A stretch of DNA of 64,000 bases from Marmoricola sp. OAE513 (GCF_040546585.1 NZ_JBEPOC010000001.1:1984001-2048000); one strand, 5' to 3'; shown: positions 43,444-51,811, numbered from the stretch's first letter. Program-made: numbers and translations. The notes: generated from the letters alone by a model not told the origin.

Positions 43444-44391
43444 ATGCCCCAGAACAACCACCGCGCGATCGACGTCCACCAACACCTGTGGACCGACGAG
43501 TTCGTCGACCGGTTGCGCGCCCGCACGCAGGTTCCGTACCTGCGCGGCTGGACGTTGTACACCGCCGGCGAAGCGCCGTACGAGATCGACCCAGGAGCAC
43601 ATGACGTCGAGCGGCGCATCGCCGCGGACCACGAATCGGAGGTCGGCACGGCGTGCCTCAGCCTCTCTGCTCCGCTGGGGATCGAGGACCTCCCGCGTCC
43701 CCAGGCCGGCCTGCTGATCGACGCCTGGCACCGCGGGGTCCGCGAGCTCCCGGACCACTTCAAGGCGTGGGCCTCGGTCCCGTCGACCGACCCGGACATC
43801 GGCGCGCTGCACACGCTGCTCGCGGACGACAAGTTCGTCGGTCTCCAGATCCCGGCGACCCTGGTCTCCACGCCCGTCGGTTGGGAGCGGATCGGAGCCC
43901 TGCTGCTCGCGGCCGAGGTCGCCGGCAAGCCGGTGCTGATCCACCCGGGCGCCGAGGCGAGCAAGCCGCGCGAGCCCGTGCCGGGGTGGTGGCGCCCGAC
44001 GGTCGGGTACACCGCGCAGATGAGCGCCGCCTGGTGGGGTTGGCAGGCATTCGGAGGCATCAGTCTCTTCGGCGACCTGCGGTTGGTCTTCGCGGCCGGC
44101 GCCGGTCTGGCGCCGTTGCACCAGGAGCGCCAGATCCAGCGCGGCGGCGTCGACAAGCCGATCGCCCCGAAGGTCTTCGTGGACAGCTCCGGCTACGGTC
44201 CGCGGGCCCTCGACGCCCTCACCCGGGTGCTCGGCATCGACGCCCTGGTCCTCGGCAGCGACCGCCCGTACGGCGACCCGGTCCGGGAGTTCCTCGGCGA
44301 CGCGGCCACTCTCGCGCTTCGGGTCCGCAACCCGCAGCGTCTGCTGGCGCCGACGCCGGCGAGCGACCTGACGTGGGCGGTGGCGTCGTGA
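43444..44391 (+). CDS. Amidohydrolase (metal-dependent TIM barrel)
   Basis: 315 residues of the amidohydrolase-2 type. IDVHQHLW near residue 10 is the HxH metal motif, VLIHPGAE near 165 supplies another His, and VLGSDRPYGDP near 275 the Asp. The fold is that of decarboxylase-type enzymes (ACMSD/gamma-resorcylate group) and related hydrolases. Strong ribosome site AGAGGAGG. The stop overlaps the start of a cysteine dioxygenase-like gene by GTGA, so the two are coupled. Substrate not predictable from the sequence; a sulfur compound is an inference from the partner. Confidence 0.82.
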   Translation: MPQNNHRAIDVHQHLWTDEFVDRLRARTQVPYLRGWTLYTAGEAPYEIDPGAHDVERRIAADHESEVGTACLSLSAPLGIEDLPRPQAGLLIDAWHRGVRELPDHFKAWASVPSTDPDIGALHTLLADDKFVGLQIPATLVSTPVGWERIGALLLAAEVAGKPVLIHPGAEASKPREPVPGWWRPTVGYTAQMSAAWWGWQAFGGISLFGDLRLVFAAGAGLAPLHQERQIQRGGVDKPIAPKVFVDSSGYGPRALDALTRVLGIDALVLGSDRPYGDPVREFLGDAATLALRVRNPQRLLAPTPASDLTWAVAS

Positions 44392-44900
44392 CGGCAACGC
44401 TCGAGCCCTCGGCGCTCCAGGTCCTGCCCGGTGGCAGGGACCTGAGCCGCGAGGAGCTCGAGGAGCTGGTCAGCTCCATCGCTGCGGATCCCGGTTCGTG
44501 GGGACACCTGGTCGCGTTCGACTCGGAGGAACGCGTGTACGTGTCGCTGCACCGCGACGCCCACGTCGACGTCTGGCTGCTGTGCTGGACGCCGGAGAAC
44601 GACACCGGATGGCACGACCACGACGTGTCCCAGGGCGCGGTCGCCGTGGTGGCGGGCGAGCTGGTCGAGAGCAACCTGACCCTGCTGCACGGGGCGCGTG
44701 AGAAGCGGATCCCCGAGGGCGAGGTGTTCTCCTTCGGTGCCGACCACATCCACCGGTTGAGCGGCGCCGTGCACGGCTCGGTCTCCGTGCACGCCTACTC
44801 GCCGCCGCTGTGGCGGATGGGCCAGTACGCCGTGAACGAAGACGGCGTCCTGCGGCGCATCTCCCTGTCGTACGCCGACGAGCTGCGCCCGGTCGACTGA
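44388..44900 (+). CDS. Cysteine dioxygenase-type cupin
   Basis: 170 residues. A cupin with the iron site of thiol dioxygenases: GWHDHDVSQGAVAVVAGELVES (His-x-His motif) and FGADHIHRLSGAVHGSVSVHAYSPPLWRMGQY (third His and the YSPP stretch). These enzymes oxidise cysteine or other thiols to sulfinates with Fe(II) and O2. The GTG at 44388 overlaps the amidohydrolase stop (GTGA); earlier in-frame codons are its shadow. Followed by a strong hairpin terminator. Confidence 0.85.
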   Translation: MTATLEPSALQVLPGGRDLSREELEELVSSIAADPGSWGHLVAFDSEERVYVSLHRDAHVDVWLLCWTPENDTGWHDHDVSQGAVAVVAGELVESNLTLLHGAREKRIPEGEVFSFGADHIHRLSGAVHGSVSVHAYSPPLWRMGQYAVNEDGVLRRISLSYADELRPVD

Positions 44901-44918
44901 CCGGCATCCCCTCCCGTT

Positions 44919-44957
44919 CCGGGCCGTTCGTCACTGGTGAGGTGACGGACGGCCCGG
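44919..44957. terminator. Hairpin terminator after the cysteine dioxygenase gene
   Basis: CCGGGCCGTTCGTCAC (44919-44934) pairs with GTGACGGACGGCCCGG (44942-44957), one mismatch in 16, loop of 7 nt. Confidence 0.8.
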
Positions 44958-45051
44958 AGTGATTTCCTGGCGAGTGCCTGTGCGCTGGTCCTTGACGGCC
45001 ACGCGTTCCTCGGCAACGCTGCCACCACTCAGTGGCACGAACGGGGGACCC

Positions 45052-45264
45052 TTGGAGCCGGATGCCGACCTGACCGCGGTGCTGGGCGCTGCGCCGCCCG
45101 CGTCGGTTGCCGCGCTGCCCCCCGAGGTGCAGCAGCGCCTGGCCGCGCAGGTCGCCGAGGCCAAGCGCCGGCTCGAGTCCGATACCGAGGCGTCGGTGCA
45201 GAAGGCCATCGCCGGCGTGCCCTTCGCGGTGCGCGGCATCGTCAAGAAGGCATTGCTCGGATGA
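45052..45264 (+). CDS. Small helical protein coupled to a repeat protein, unknown function
   Basis: 70 residues from the TTG at 45052, which has GGGGGA 5 nt upstream; a longer frame from 44959 would cross the terminator of the previous gene. The protein is almost wholly helical and charged: LPPEVQQRLAAQVAEAKRRLESDTEASVQKAIAGVPFAVRGIVKKALLG. The stop overlaps the next ATG (ATGA). No family recognised; the size and coupling suggest a subunit or regulator of the larger downstream protein. Confidence 0.6.
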   Translation: MEPDADLTAVLGAAPPASVAALPPEVQQRLAAQVAEAKRRLESDTEASVQKAIAGVPFAVRGIVKKALLG

Positions 45265-46340
45265 CCACCGCGGGCCCCCAGATCGGGCGCATCGCCCGGC
45301 TGCTGCGGGTGGACGCGACGGAGATCGAGGGTCTCGACGACGTCCCGGCCGCCGACCTGCGGATCCTGCACGACCAGATCAGCGGGACGCTCTTCGCCGA
45401 CGGTCAGCGCCAGTTCGCCCGGGTCGCCGGTCTGTCCAAGACGATCCCGGGGCCGGTCGCCGGGGTGCTCGCCGAGAAGTTCCTGCCGCCGGTGATGGCG
45501 GCCCGGGTCTCGGAGATGCTCGACCCCGCCAAGGCCCGCGACCTGATCGGGCGGGTGTCGATCAGGTACCTCGCCGAGATCGCGCTCGCGCTCGACCCGG
45601 TGCGCTCCAAGCCGGTCGTCCAGCAGCTGCCGCCCGAGCCGATCGGCAAGGTGGCCAAGGAGCTCTTCGGTCGCAAGGAGTACGCGACGATGGCAGAGTT
45701 CGTCGGAACCGTCACCGTCGACGCCCTGTTCGCGGCGTTCGAGGTCGCGACACCGCAGGACCTGCTCGCGGTCGTCCCGCTGCTGGAGTGGAACGACAAC
45801 CTGGACCGCGTGATCGCGAACCTGCCGCACCGGAAGGTCACCGAGATCGCCACGTCGTTGAGCGCCGTCGAGCTCGCCGAGCTCGCCCTCGCGCTCGACC
45901 CGAGCCGGATGGGTCCGATCGTCGCCGCAGTGCCCGTGAAGACGGTCGAGGGGATCGCCGACGAGCTCTTCGCGCGCGGCGAGTACGCCGGCATGGCGCG
46001 GTTCGTCGGGGTCGTCACCCCGGACATGCTGCACGCCGCCCTCGGGGTGGCGTCCGCGCACGACCTGCTCGAGATCGTGCCGCTGCTCGAGTGGAGCGAC
46101 GCGATCGACGGAGTCGTCGAGACCCTCCCCGACAAGACCCTCGACGGCCTGTTCGCCGAGGTCGCCGGGACGGCGGACTGGGACCGGGCGCAGGTGGCGT
46201 TCGAGCGGCTCAGCGACACCGCCCAGCAGCGCCTGTTCGCACGCTTCGACCGGCTGTCGAAGGCGAACCAGGCGACGATCCGCGCCGCGGCCGACGCCGG
46301 TGAGCTCGGCGAGGCGGCGAGCAGACTCCTGGCAACCTGA
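45261..46340 (+). CDS. Protein with tandem ~100-residue repeats, unknown function
   Basis: 359-residue soluble, mainly helical protein. Residues ~103-200 and ~204-300 are a clear internal duplication: LAEIALALDPVRSKPVVQQLP..KELFGRKEYATMAEFVG...VVPLLEWNDNLDRVIANLP corresponds to LAELALALDPSRMGPIVAAVP..DELFARGEYAGMARFVG...IVPLLEWSDAIDGVVETLP. Conserved LDP, EYA.MA.FVG and VPLLEW.D motifs look like MgtE_N-type helical repeats without the transporter. No signal peptide, membrane segment or catalytic motif. Coupled to the 70-residue gene upstream; neither family has a function known to me. A palindrome follows the stop. Confidence 0.75.
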   Translation: MTTAGPQIGRIARLLRVDATEIEGLDDVPAADLRILHDQISGTLFADGQRQFARVAGLSKTIPGPVAGVLAEKFLPPVMAARVSEMLDPAKARDLIGRVSIRYLAEIALALDPVRSKPVVQQLPPEPIGKVAKELFGRKEYATMAEFVGTVTVDALFAAFEVATPQDLLAVVPLLEWNDNLDRVIANLPHRKVTEIATSLSAVELAELALALDPSRMGPIVAAVPVKTVEGIADELFARGEYAGMARFVGVVTPDMLHAALGVASAHDLLEIVPLLEWSDAIDGVVETLPDKTLDGLFAEVAGTADWDRAQVAFERLSDTAQQRLFARFDRLSKANQATIRAAADAGELGEAASRLLAT

Positions 46341-46354
46341 CCATTGACCAATGG
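46341..46354. promoter_or_regulatory. Palindrome CCATTG-AC-CAATGG, candidate operator
   Basis: Perfect 6-bp arms 25 nt upstream of the GTG of the hydrolase operon, directly after the previous stop codon. The spacing fits an operator overlapping a promoter. Confidence 0.5.
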
Positions 46355-46378
46355 CACAGTTGGTGGTGTCATCAGGGG

Positions 46379-47392
46379 GTGCAGACTCTCACCCGCTTCA
46401 CCCCGCACCCGCCCTCGGCGCGTGCCCGCCTCGCCCACTGGGCGACCAATCTGACTGTCCGGCCGCTCGAGCACATCGTTCCTGAGGGCGAGCTCGGTGT
46501 CCGGGTCACCCGCCGGGTGCTGGCCGGCTTGATGGCCGGTGCCGCGGTCTCCGCAACCGACGTCACCATGACCGCGGTCGACTCGACCACGCAGGCGTTC
46601 GGCCGGGTCCAGGGGGAGTGGCTCAAGCCCACGACCCCGCGCCCGGGTGCGGTCGTGTTCTACATCCACGGCAGCGGCTACAACCTCTGCTCGACGAAGA
46701 CGCACCGTCCCCTGGTCAGCCGCCTCGCGAGCCAGAGCCGGACGACGGTTTTCAGCGTCGAGTACCGGCTCGCCCCCGAGCACCCCTTCCCGGCGGCGCC
46801 CGAGGACATCGAGAACGCCTACGACTGGCTGCTCGCGCAGGGTTGGACGCCCGACCAGGTCGTCGTCGCCGGCGACTCCGCCGGCGGGCACCTGGCGCTC
46901 GACCTCTGCCTGCGGCTGGTGCGCGAGGGGCGCCAGCTGCCGGCCGGCATGGTGCTGCTCTCGCCGCTGGCCGACGTCACCTGCGACCTCATGGCCGAGC
47001 GCGAGAAGGCGATCCCGGACGCGATGATCTCCGCCGCCGGTGTCCGGAAGCTGCTGGCGCACTACCTGCGCGACACCGACCCGCTGCACCCGCGCCTGAC
47101 GCACGTCGTCGAGGACGGCGAGGTGCTGCCGCCGACGCTCATCCAGGCGGGAGGGGCGGAGTTCCTCGCCGCCGACGCCCACCACATCGCCGACATGCTC
47201 GCCGCGTCCGGCACCGACGTCCGACTCGAGATCTGGCCCGGCCAGATGCACGTGTTTCAGGCCGCGGCCCGGATGGTGCCGGAGGCCGACCAAGCCCTGC
47301 GGCGCGCGGCGCGCTTCGTCGTCGCTGCTCACCAGGCCGCCGAGGACCGCCGCGAGAACGCGGCGCACGCACGAGAAGGAGACACCGCATGA
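46379..47392 (+). CDS. Alpha/beta hydrolase of the hormone-sensitive lipase group
   Basis: 337 residues. FYIHGSGYNLCSTKTHR (oxyanion HGGG-type motif near 97), VEYRLAPEHPFPAAPEDIENAYDWLL, the nucleophile elbow VVAGDSAGGHLALDL near 164 and MHVFQ (catalytic His near 290) identify an HSL/LipR-type carboxylesterase. No signal peptide, so cytoplasmic. GTG start. First gene of a five-gene operon with SDR, diiron, flavin-monooxygenase and MerR genes. A possible LipR counterpart of the mycobacterial mymA operon. The stop overlaps the start of a family B repeat. Confidence 0.85.
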   Translation: MQTLTRFTPHPPSARARLAHWATNLTVRPLEHIVPEGELGVRVTRRVLAGLMAGAAVSATDVTMTAVDSTTQAFGRVQGEWLKPTTPRPGAVVFYIHGSGYNLCSTKTHRPLVSRLASQSRTTVFSVEYRLAPEHPFPAAPEDIENAYDWLLAQGWTPDQVVVAGDSAGGHLALDLCLRLVREGRQLPAGMVLLSPLADVTCDLMAEREKAIPDAMISAAGVRKLLAHYLRDTDPLHPRLTHVVEDGEVLPPTLIQAGGAEFLAADAHHIADMLAASGTDVRLEIWPGQMHVFQAAARMVPEADQALRRAARFVVAAHQAAEDRRENAAHAREGDTA

Positions 47393-47460
47393 TCCTCGCT
47401 ACGCTCGTCAACAGCGCTTCGCCTCCTCAGCCTCGAGCAAGCTCGGGCGTTCGGAGGCTC
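47390..47460 (+). repeat. Dispersed repeat, family B, copy 2
   Basis: About 71 nt resembling 2607-2678: TGATCCTCGCTACGCTCGTCA at the left, CCTCGAGCAAGCTCGGGCG and GGCTC at the right. It ends 5 nt before the GTG of the SDR gene and separates it from the hydrolase gene. Confidence 0.65.
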
Positions 47461-47465
47461 GCGCT

Positions 47466-48362
47466 GTGACGAAGATCAGCCGGAACGCCCGGGCAATCGT
47501 CACCGGAGCCGCCAGCGGCATCGGCCAGGCGTTCGCGGTCGAGCTCGGTCGGCGCGGCGGCCAGGTCGTCGTCAGCGACATCGACATGGTCGGTGCCCAG
47601 CGCACCGTCACCGCCATCGAGGACCAGGGCGGCACCGCGGTCGCCGTCCACTGCGACGTCTCGAAGCTGGACAGCGTCCAGGACCTCGCGGCCGAGGCCT
47701 GCCGCTGGTTCGAGGGCGTGCCCACGCTGGTGATCAACAACGCCGGCGTCGGAGCCGGCGGCAACGTCGTCGGGGACGCCCCCATCGAGGACTGGCACTG
47801 GACCCTCGACATCAACCTCTGGGGTCCCATCCACGGGTGCCACGTGTTCGCCCCGTTGCTGCGGCAACAGGCGTTGGACGGGCAGCGCGGCGGCATCATC
47901 AACGTCGCGTCAGCTGCGAGCTTCGGGGCCGCCCCACGGATGGCGGCGTACAACGTCAGCAAGGCAGGGGTGCTGTCGCTCAGCGAGACCTTGGCGGCGG
48001 AGCTGTCCGGGACCGGGGTGAACGTCACGGTGCTGTGCCCGACGTTCGTGAAGACCAACATCGTCACCTCCGGCCGCATCAACGCCAAGGCGTCCGAGGC
48101 GGCCAGCAAGCTGATGCAGTTCGGGATGTCGCCGGCCAAGGTCGCCCGGGTCTGCCTCGACACCCACGACCGCGGCGGGCTGTACGTGATGCCTCAGATC
48201 GACGCCAAGATCGGCTGGCAGATCAAGCGCACCCTGCCGCAGACCTACACCCGCGTCGCCGGCCTGCTCGAGCGCTTCGGCCCGATCAGCGACGACTCCC
48301 TGCCCGACACCGGCCCGGTCGTCGAGCTGGCCGAGACGCGCACCACCGAGAAGGAGCACTGA
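47466..48362 (+). CDS. Short-chain dehydrogenase/reductase (SDR)
   Basis: 298 residues. VTGAASGIGQAF near residue 12 is the NAD(P) Gly motif, LVINNAGVGAGGN the NNAG motif, SAASFGAAPRMAAYNVSKAG the catalytic Ser and Tyr-x-x-x-Lys (Tyr ~162). Classical SDR that oxidises or reduces an alcohol or ketone. The start GTG 47466 has no clear ribosome site and follows a family B repeat. The C-terminal 15 residues (PVVELAETRTTEKEH) are partly encoded by a family A palindromic repeat. Next gene starts 1 nt after the stop. Confidence 0.88.
   Translation: MTKISRNARAIVTGAASGIGQAFAVELGRRGGQVVVSDIDMVGAQRTVTAIEDQGGTAVAVHCDVSKLDSVQDLAAEACRWFEGVPTLVINNAGVGAGGNVVGDAPIEDWHWTLDINLWGPIHGCHVFAPLLRQQALDGQRGGIINVASAASFGAAPRMAAYNVSKAGVLSLSETLAAELSGTGVNVTVLCPTFVKTNIVTSGRINAKASEAASKLMQFGMSPAKVARVCLDTHDRGGLYVMPQIDAKIGWQIKRTLPQTYTRVAGLLERFGPISDDSLPDTGPVVELAETRTTEKEH
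48317..48338 (+). repeat. Family A repeat in the SDR C terminus
   Basis: GGTCGTCGAGCTGGCCGAGACG-type unit, read in frame as PVVELAETR. Confidence 0.7.
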
Positions 48363-48363
48363 C

Positions 48364-49332
48364 ATGGCCACCACCGTCCAGCCCGCGCTGAACATGGAAG
48401 ACATGCTGCAGAAGATCAAGGACAAGCAGTGGGCCCTCGCCGACATCGACTGGGAGGCACCGGGCGCGGAGACGATCAGCGACGAGTTCCGGCCCAAGCT
48501 GAAGGCGTTCATGGCTGACCTCTGCTGGATCGAGAACGTCGGTGCCCGGGGCTTCGCCGCAATGGCGAAGAAGGCTCCGAACCCGACCATCGCGGAGATC
48601 TACCGGTACTTCCACGCCGAGGAGCAGCGGCACGCGAACGCCGAGCTCGCCCTGCTCAAGCGCTGGGGCATGCTCGAGGACGGCGAGATCCCGGAGCCGA
48701 ACGTCAACATCCGGATGGCGATCGAGTGGCTCGACACGTACGCCGACGACATGCCGCTCTCGGTGCTCGGCACGGTGATCCCGATGCTCGAGGTGGCCCT
48801 CGACGGAGCGCTGCTGAAGTTCCTGCTCGAGGAGGTGCACGACCCGGTGTGCCACCAGGTCTTCGAGAAGATCAACAACGACGAGTCCCGGCACATCGCC
48901 GTCGACTTCGCCGTCCTCGACATGATCGGGCACGCGACGGCACGCAAGCTGGCGATCGACTTCGTGTCAAACGTCGCGACGCCCGCGCTCATCATCGGCG
49001 CCCTGATGTACCTGCCGCTCCTCAACCGGATCCGCAACAACATCATGGACATGGGGCTGCAGCCCGAGAAGCTCTACCGCGCCATGGAGCGGTTCGAGAA
49101 GCTCGGCAACCGCGGCGAGTTCACGCACCGCGTTCCGCTGTTCCAGGTCATCCGCCAGCACGCGAAGATGGTGGTCAACCCCCAGCACCCGTACCACCTG
49201 CTGGCGAACTCGATGGTGACGCTGTCGGAGTACTACCCGAAGGCGCTGTTCCGCCCGATCCCGACCTGGTTCAAGGAGCTGACCTACGAGCCGGTGACGC
49301 GCACGGTGAAGAAGGGGATGAACGCCGCATGA
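48364..49332 (+). CDS. Ferritin-like diiron protein (oxygenase or reductase)
   Basis: 322 residues. Four helices carry a carboxylate-bridged diiron site: Glu57 (DLCWIENVG), Glu87-x-x-His90 (FHAEEQRHANAE), Glu143 (IPMLEVALDG) and Glu174-x-x-His177 (INNDESRHIAVDF). The spacing (E, ExxH, E, ExxH) fits AurF-like and other ferritin-fold oxygenases. The C-terminal ~120 residues are basic with a possible membrane-touching stretch (VATPALIIGALMYLPLLNRI). Coupled to the flavin-monooxygenase gene by overlap, so both probably act on one substrate. No clear ferredoxin reductase is in the operon. Substrate unknown. Confidence 0.8.
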   Translation: MATTVQPALNMEDMLQKIKDKQWALADIDWEAPGAETISDEFRPKLKAFMADLCWIENVGARGFAAMAKKAPNPTIAEIYRYFHAEEQRHANAELALLKRWGMLEDGEIPEPNVNIRMAIEWLDTYADDMPLSVLGTVIPMLEVALDGALLKFLLEEVHDPVCHQVFEKINNDESRHIAVDFAVLDMIGHATARKLAIDFVSNVATPALIIGALMYLPLLNRIRNNIMDMGLQPEKLYRAMERFEKLGNRGEFTHRVPLFQVIRQHAKMVVNPQHPYHLLANSMVTLSEYYPKALFRPIPTWFKELTYEPVTRTVKKGMNAA

Positions 49333-50918
49333 GCACGACCACGGTTTCGACGTCTCGACAGGCTCGACGACCGGTCGTCGAGCCTGTCGAGACGCGACGA
49401 CCCAAGCGCAGTCCCCACGTCCACACCACCGTCATCATCGGTGCGGGCTTCATCGGCCTCGGTACGGCGATCAAGCTGCGCGAGGCGGGCGTCGACGACC
49501 TCGTCATCCTCGAACGCGCGGACCGTGTCGGCGGCACCTGGCGGGACGCGACGTACCCGGGCGCGGCCTGTGACATCCCCTCGCAGCTCTACTCGTTCTC
49601 GTTCGCGAAGAACCCCGGCTGGTCGCGCGCGTACTCGCCGAGCGCGGAGATCCTCGCGCACATCGAGGAGCTCGCCGATCGGTTCGACCTGGTCAAGGAC
49701 ATCCGCTTCAACACCGAGGTGACCAAGCTGGTCTTCGACAAGGCCGAGGCGCGCTGGGAGGTCAGCTGCGGGCGCAAGAAGCTCTACGCCCGCACGGTCG
49801 TGGTCGCCTCGGGCCCGCTCTCGGACGCGAGCCTGCCGAAGATCGCCGGCATCGAGGACTACCAGGGCACCAAGGTGCTCAGCGCGCGGTGGGACCACGA
49901 CTACGACTTCGCGGGCAAGAACATCGCAGTGATCGGCACCGGCGCGAGCGCGGTCCAGATCATCCCCGAGCTGGTGAAGGTGGCCGGCTCGGTGAAGGTC
50001 TTCCAGCGCACACCCGGTTGGGTGATGCCGCGCGTGGACCTGGAGACCCCGGAGCTCGCGAAGGCGGTCTTCGAGAAGCTTCCGCTGGTCCAGCAGGTCA
50101 CGCGCAGCGCGCTCTTCTTCGCCCACGAAGCGGCCGCGACCGGGCTGGTGTGGGACACCCCGGTCACCACGCTGATCCAGCAGGCCGGCAGGCTGCACCT
50201 CCGGATGACCGTGAAGGACAGGTGGCTCCGTCGCCAGTTGACGCCGGACTTCCGGGCCGGCTGCAAGCGGATGCTGATGTCCAGCGACTACTACCCAGCG
50301 CTGCAGCAGGACAACTGCAAGCTGATCACCTGGCCGATCGCCAAGATCACGCCGCGTGGGATCCAGACGGCCGACGCGCTGCAGCACGAGGTCGACGCGA
50401 TCGTCTTCGCGACCGGGTACGACGTGCACCTCGAGGGGCCGCCGTACCCGATCTTCGGGCTGGACGGCCAGTCGCTCCAGGAGGAGTGGTCCGGGCACCC
50501 GGAGGCGTACAAGAGCGCGAGCGCGCACGGGTACCCGAACCTGTTCTTCACCTGCGGCCCGAACTCGGGGCCGGGACACAACTCGCTGCTCGTCTACGCC
50601 CAAGGGCAGATCGAGTACGCCGTGGCCGGCATCCGGGCGGTCGTGGAGCAGGACCTGCGCTGGATCGACGTGAAGAAGGACGTCCAGGACGGCTACAACG
50701 TCTCGATGCAGAAGCGGCTGCGCAGCACGACCTGGATGTCCGGCTGCACGAGCTGGTACCTGACCAAGGACGGCTTCAACGCCTCGATGTATCCAGGGTT
50801 CGCGAGCCAGTATCTTCGTCAGATGCAGGACTTCCGGATCCGCGACTACGACGTCGCCTCGAACGCTGCCCGGAGGCTGTGGAACATCCCCGCGGACCGC
50901 ACGCTGGCGGCCGTCTAG
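49329..50918 (+). CDS. Flavin-containing (Baeyer-Villiger-like) monooxygenase
   Basis: 529 residues. VIIGAGFIGLGTAIKLREAGVDDLVILERADRVGGTW (FAD Rossmann), AACDIPSQLYSFSFAKN, a second Rossmann KNIAVIGTGASAVQIIP near 200 and VFATGYDVHL mark the class B family. The fingerprint FxGxxxHxxxW is weakened: YQGTKVLSARW lacks the His, so Baeyer-Villiger activity is uncertain. The ATG overlaps the diiron stop (ATGA). A perfect 44-bp palindrome of repeat family A is inside codons 8-22 and encodes STSRQARRPVVEPVETR, an extension before the first strand with no homologue function expected. Stop overlaps the MerR start. Confidence 0.85.
   Translation: MSTTTVSTSRQARRPVVEPVETRRPKRSPHVHTTVIIGAGFIGLGTAIKLREAGVDDLVILERADRVGGTWRDATYPGAACDIPSQLYSFSFAKNPGWSRAYSPSAEILAHIEELADRFDLVKDIRFNTEVTKLVFDKAEARWEVSCGRKKLYARTVVVASGPLSDASLPKIAGIEDYQGTKVLSARWDHDYDFAGKNIAVIGTGASAVQIIPELVKVAGSVKVFQRTPGWVMPRVDLETPELAKAVFEKLPLVQQVTRSALFFAHEAAATGLVWDTPVTTLIQQAGRLHLRMTVKDRWLRRQLTPDFRAGCKRMLMSSDYYPALQQDNCKLITWPIAKITPRGIQTADALQHEVDAIVFATGYDVHLEGPPYPIFGLDGQSLQEEWSGHPEAYKSASAHGYPNLFFTCGPNSGPGHNSLLVYAQGQIEYAVAGIRAVVEQDLRWIDVKKDVQDGYNVSMQKRLRSTTWMSGCTSWYLTKDGFNASMYPGFASQYLRQMQDFRIRDYDVASNAARRLWNIPADRTLAAV
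49351..49394. repeat. 44-bp perfect palindrome, family A, inside the FMO gene
   Basis: Left arm CGTCTCGACAGGCTCGACGA.. (49351-49372) is the exact complement of 49373-49394, no loop. Two head-to-head family A units read in frame near the N terminus of the flavin monooxygenase. Confidence 0.85.
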
Positions 50919-51811
50919 TGGCAGCGCCGTCGCTCAACCTGCGCGCCGTCGAGACCGTCCTGGAGTCCTTGCGCCGTGGTCAGCGTCAGCTCGCCCGGGA
51001 CCCCAAGGGAACCGTCGACGCCGCGGTGCGCCAGCTGCTGTCGCTGGGCCGCACCCGGCAGCCGCAGCAGGGGACGACGTACCGGATCGACGACCTGGCG
51101 CAGGCCAGCAACGTCACCGTGCGCAACATCCGGGCTTACCAGGAACGCGGGCTGCTGCACCCGCCGCGGCGGGAGGGCCGGGTGGCGATCTTCGACGACA
51201 GCCACCTGTCCCGGTTGAAGATCATCACCTCGATGCTGGAGCGCGGCTACACCAGCGGGCACATCACCGAGATGCTCACCGCCTGGGAGAGCGGTCGCGA
51301 CCTCGCCGACGTGCTCGGCCTGGAGCGCGCGCTGGTGCCGCCGCGGCTCGAGGACGCTCCGGTGACGATGACGCTGGCCGAGGTCCGCGCGCTCACCGTC
51401 GACAAAAACGCCCTGCAGCGTTACATCGACGTCGGCCTGGTCGAGGTCAAGGGCGCCAAGGCGCTCGTACGCCGCCCCGAGCTGCTGCGCTCCTTCGCGG
51501 AGATGCGCGGCTTCGGGATGCCGGCCGAGGCGCTGGTGAAGCTGCACAGCGAGGTCGCGATGGCCGTCGACGACATCGCCCGCGCACTGGTCAACGAGGC
51601 CGTCCGCCAGGTCGGGGACCGGTTCCTCAACGTCGCCGATCCGAGCGTCGCCGAGATCAGCGAGCTGGTCGCGACGCTCACCCGGTTCCGCGAGCTCGCC
51701 ATGGGTGCGGTGGTCGGCACGCTCTCGGAGTCGATGGAGAAGACCATCGAGGACCTTCTCGCGACCTACCTGTCCGCGGCACTGCCGGCCGAGGGCGAGG
51801 TCGCCGGCTGA
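50918..51811 (+). CDS. MerR-family transcriptional regulator
   Basis: 297 residues. GTTYRIDDLAQASNVTVRNIRAYQERGLLHPPRREGRVAIFDDSHLSRLKIITSMLERGYTSGHITEML is a MerR winged helix-turn-helix. The N-terminal ~45 residues and the ~170-residue C-terminal region (MTLAEVRALTVDKNALQRYIDVGLVEVKGAKALVRRPELLRSFAEMRGFGMPAEALV) are longer than in metal-sensing MerR; no Cys-rich metal site is seen, so an organic effector is likely. The GTG at 50918 overlaps the monooxygenase stop (TAGTG). It is the last gene of the operon and may control it. Confidence 0.82.
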   Translation: MAAPSLNLRAVETVLESLRRGQRQLARDPKGTVDAAVRQLLSLGRTRQPQQGTTYRIDDLAQASNVTVRNIRAYQERGLLHPPRREGRVAIFDDSHLSRLKIITSMLERGYTSGHITEMLTAWESGRDLADVLGLERALVPPRLEDAPVTMTLAEVRALTVDKNALQRYIDVGLVEVKGAKALVRRPELLRSFAEMRGFGMPAEALVKLHSEVAMAVDDIARALVNEAVRQVGDRFLNVADPSVAEISELVATLTRFRELAMGAVVGTLSESMEKTIEDLLATYLSAALPAEGEVAG

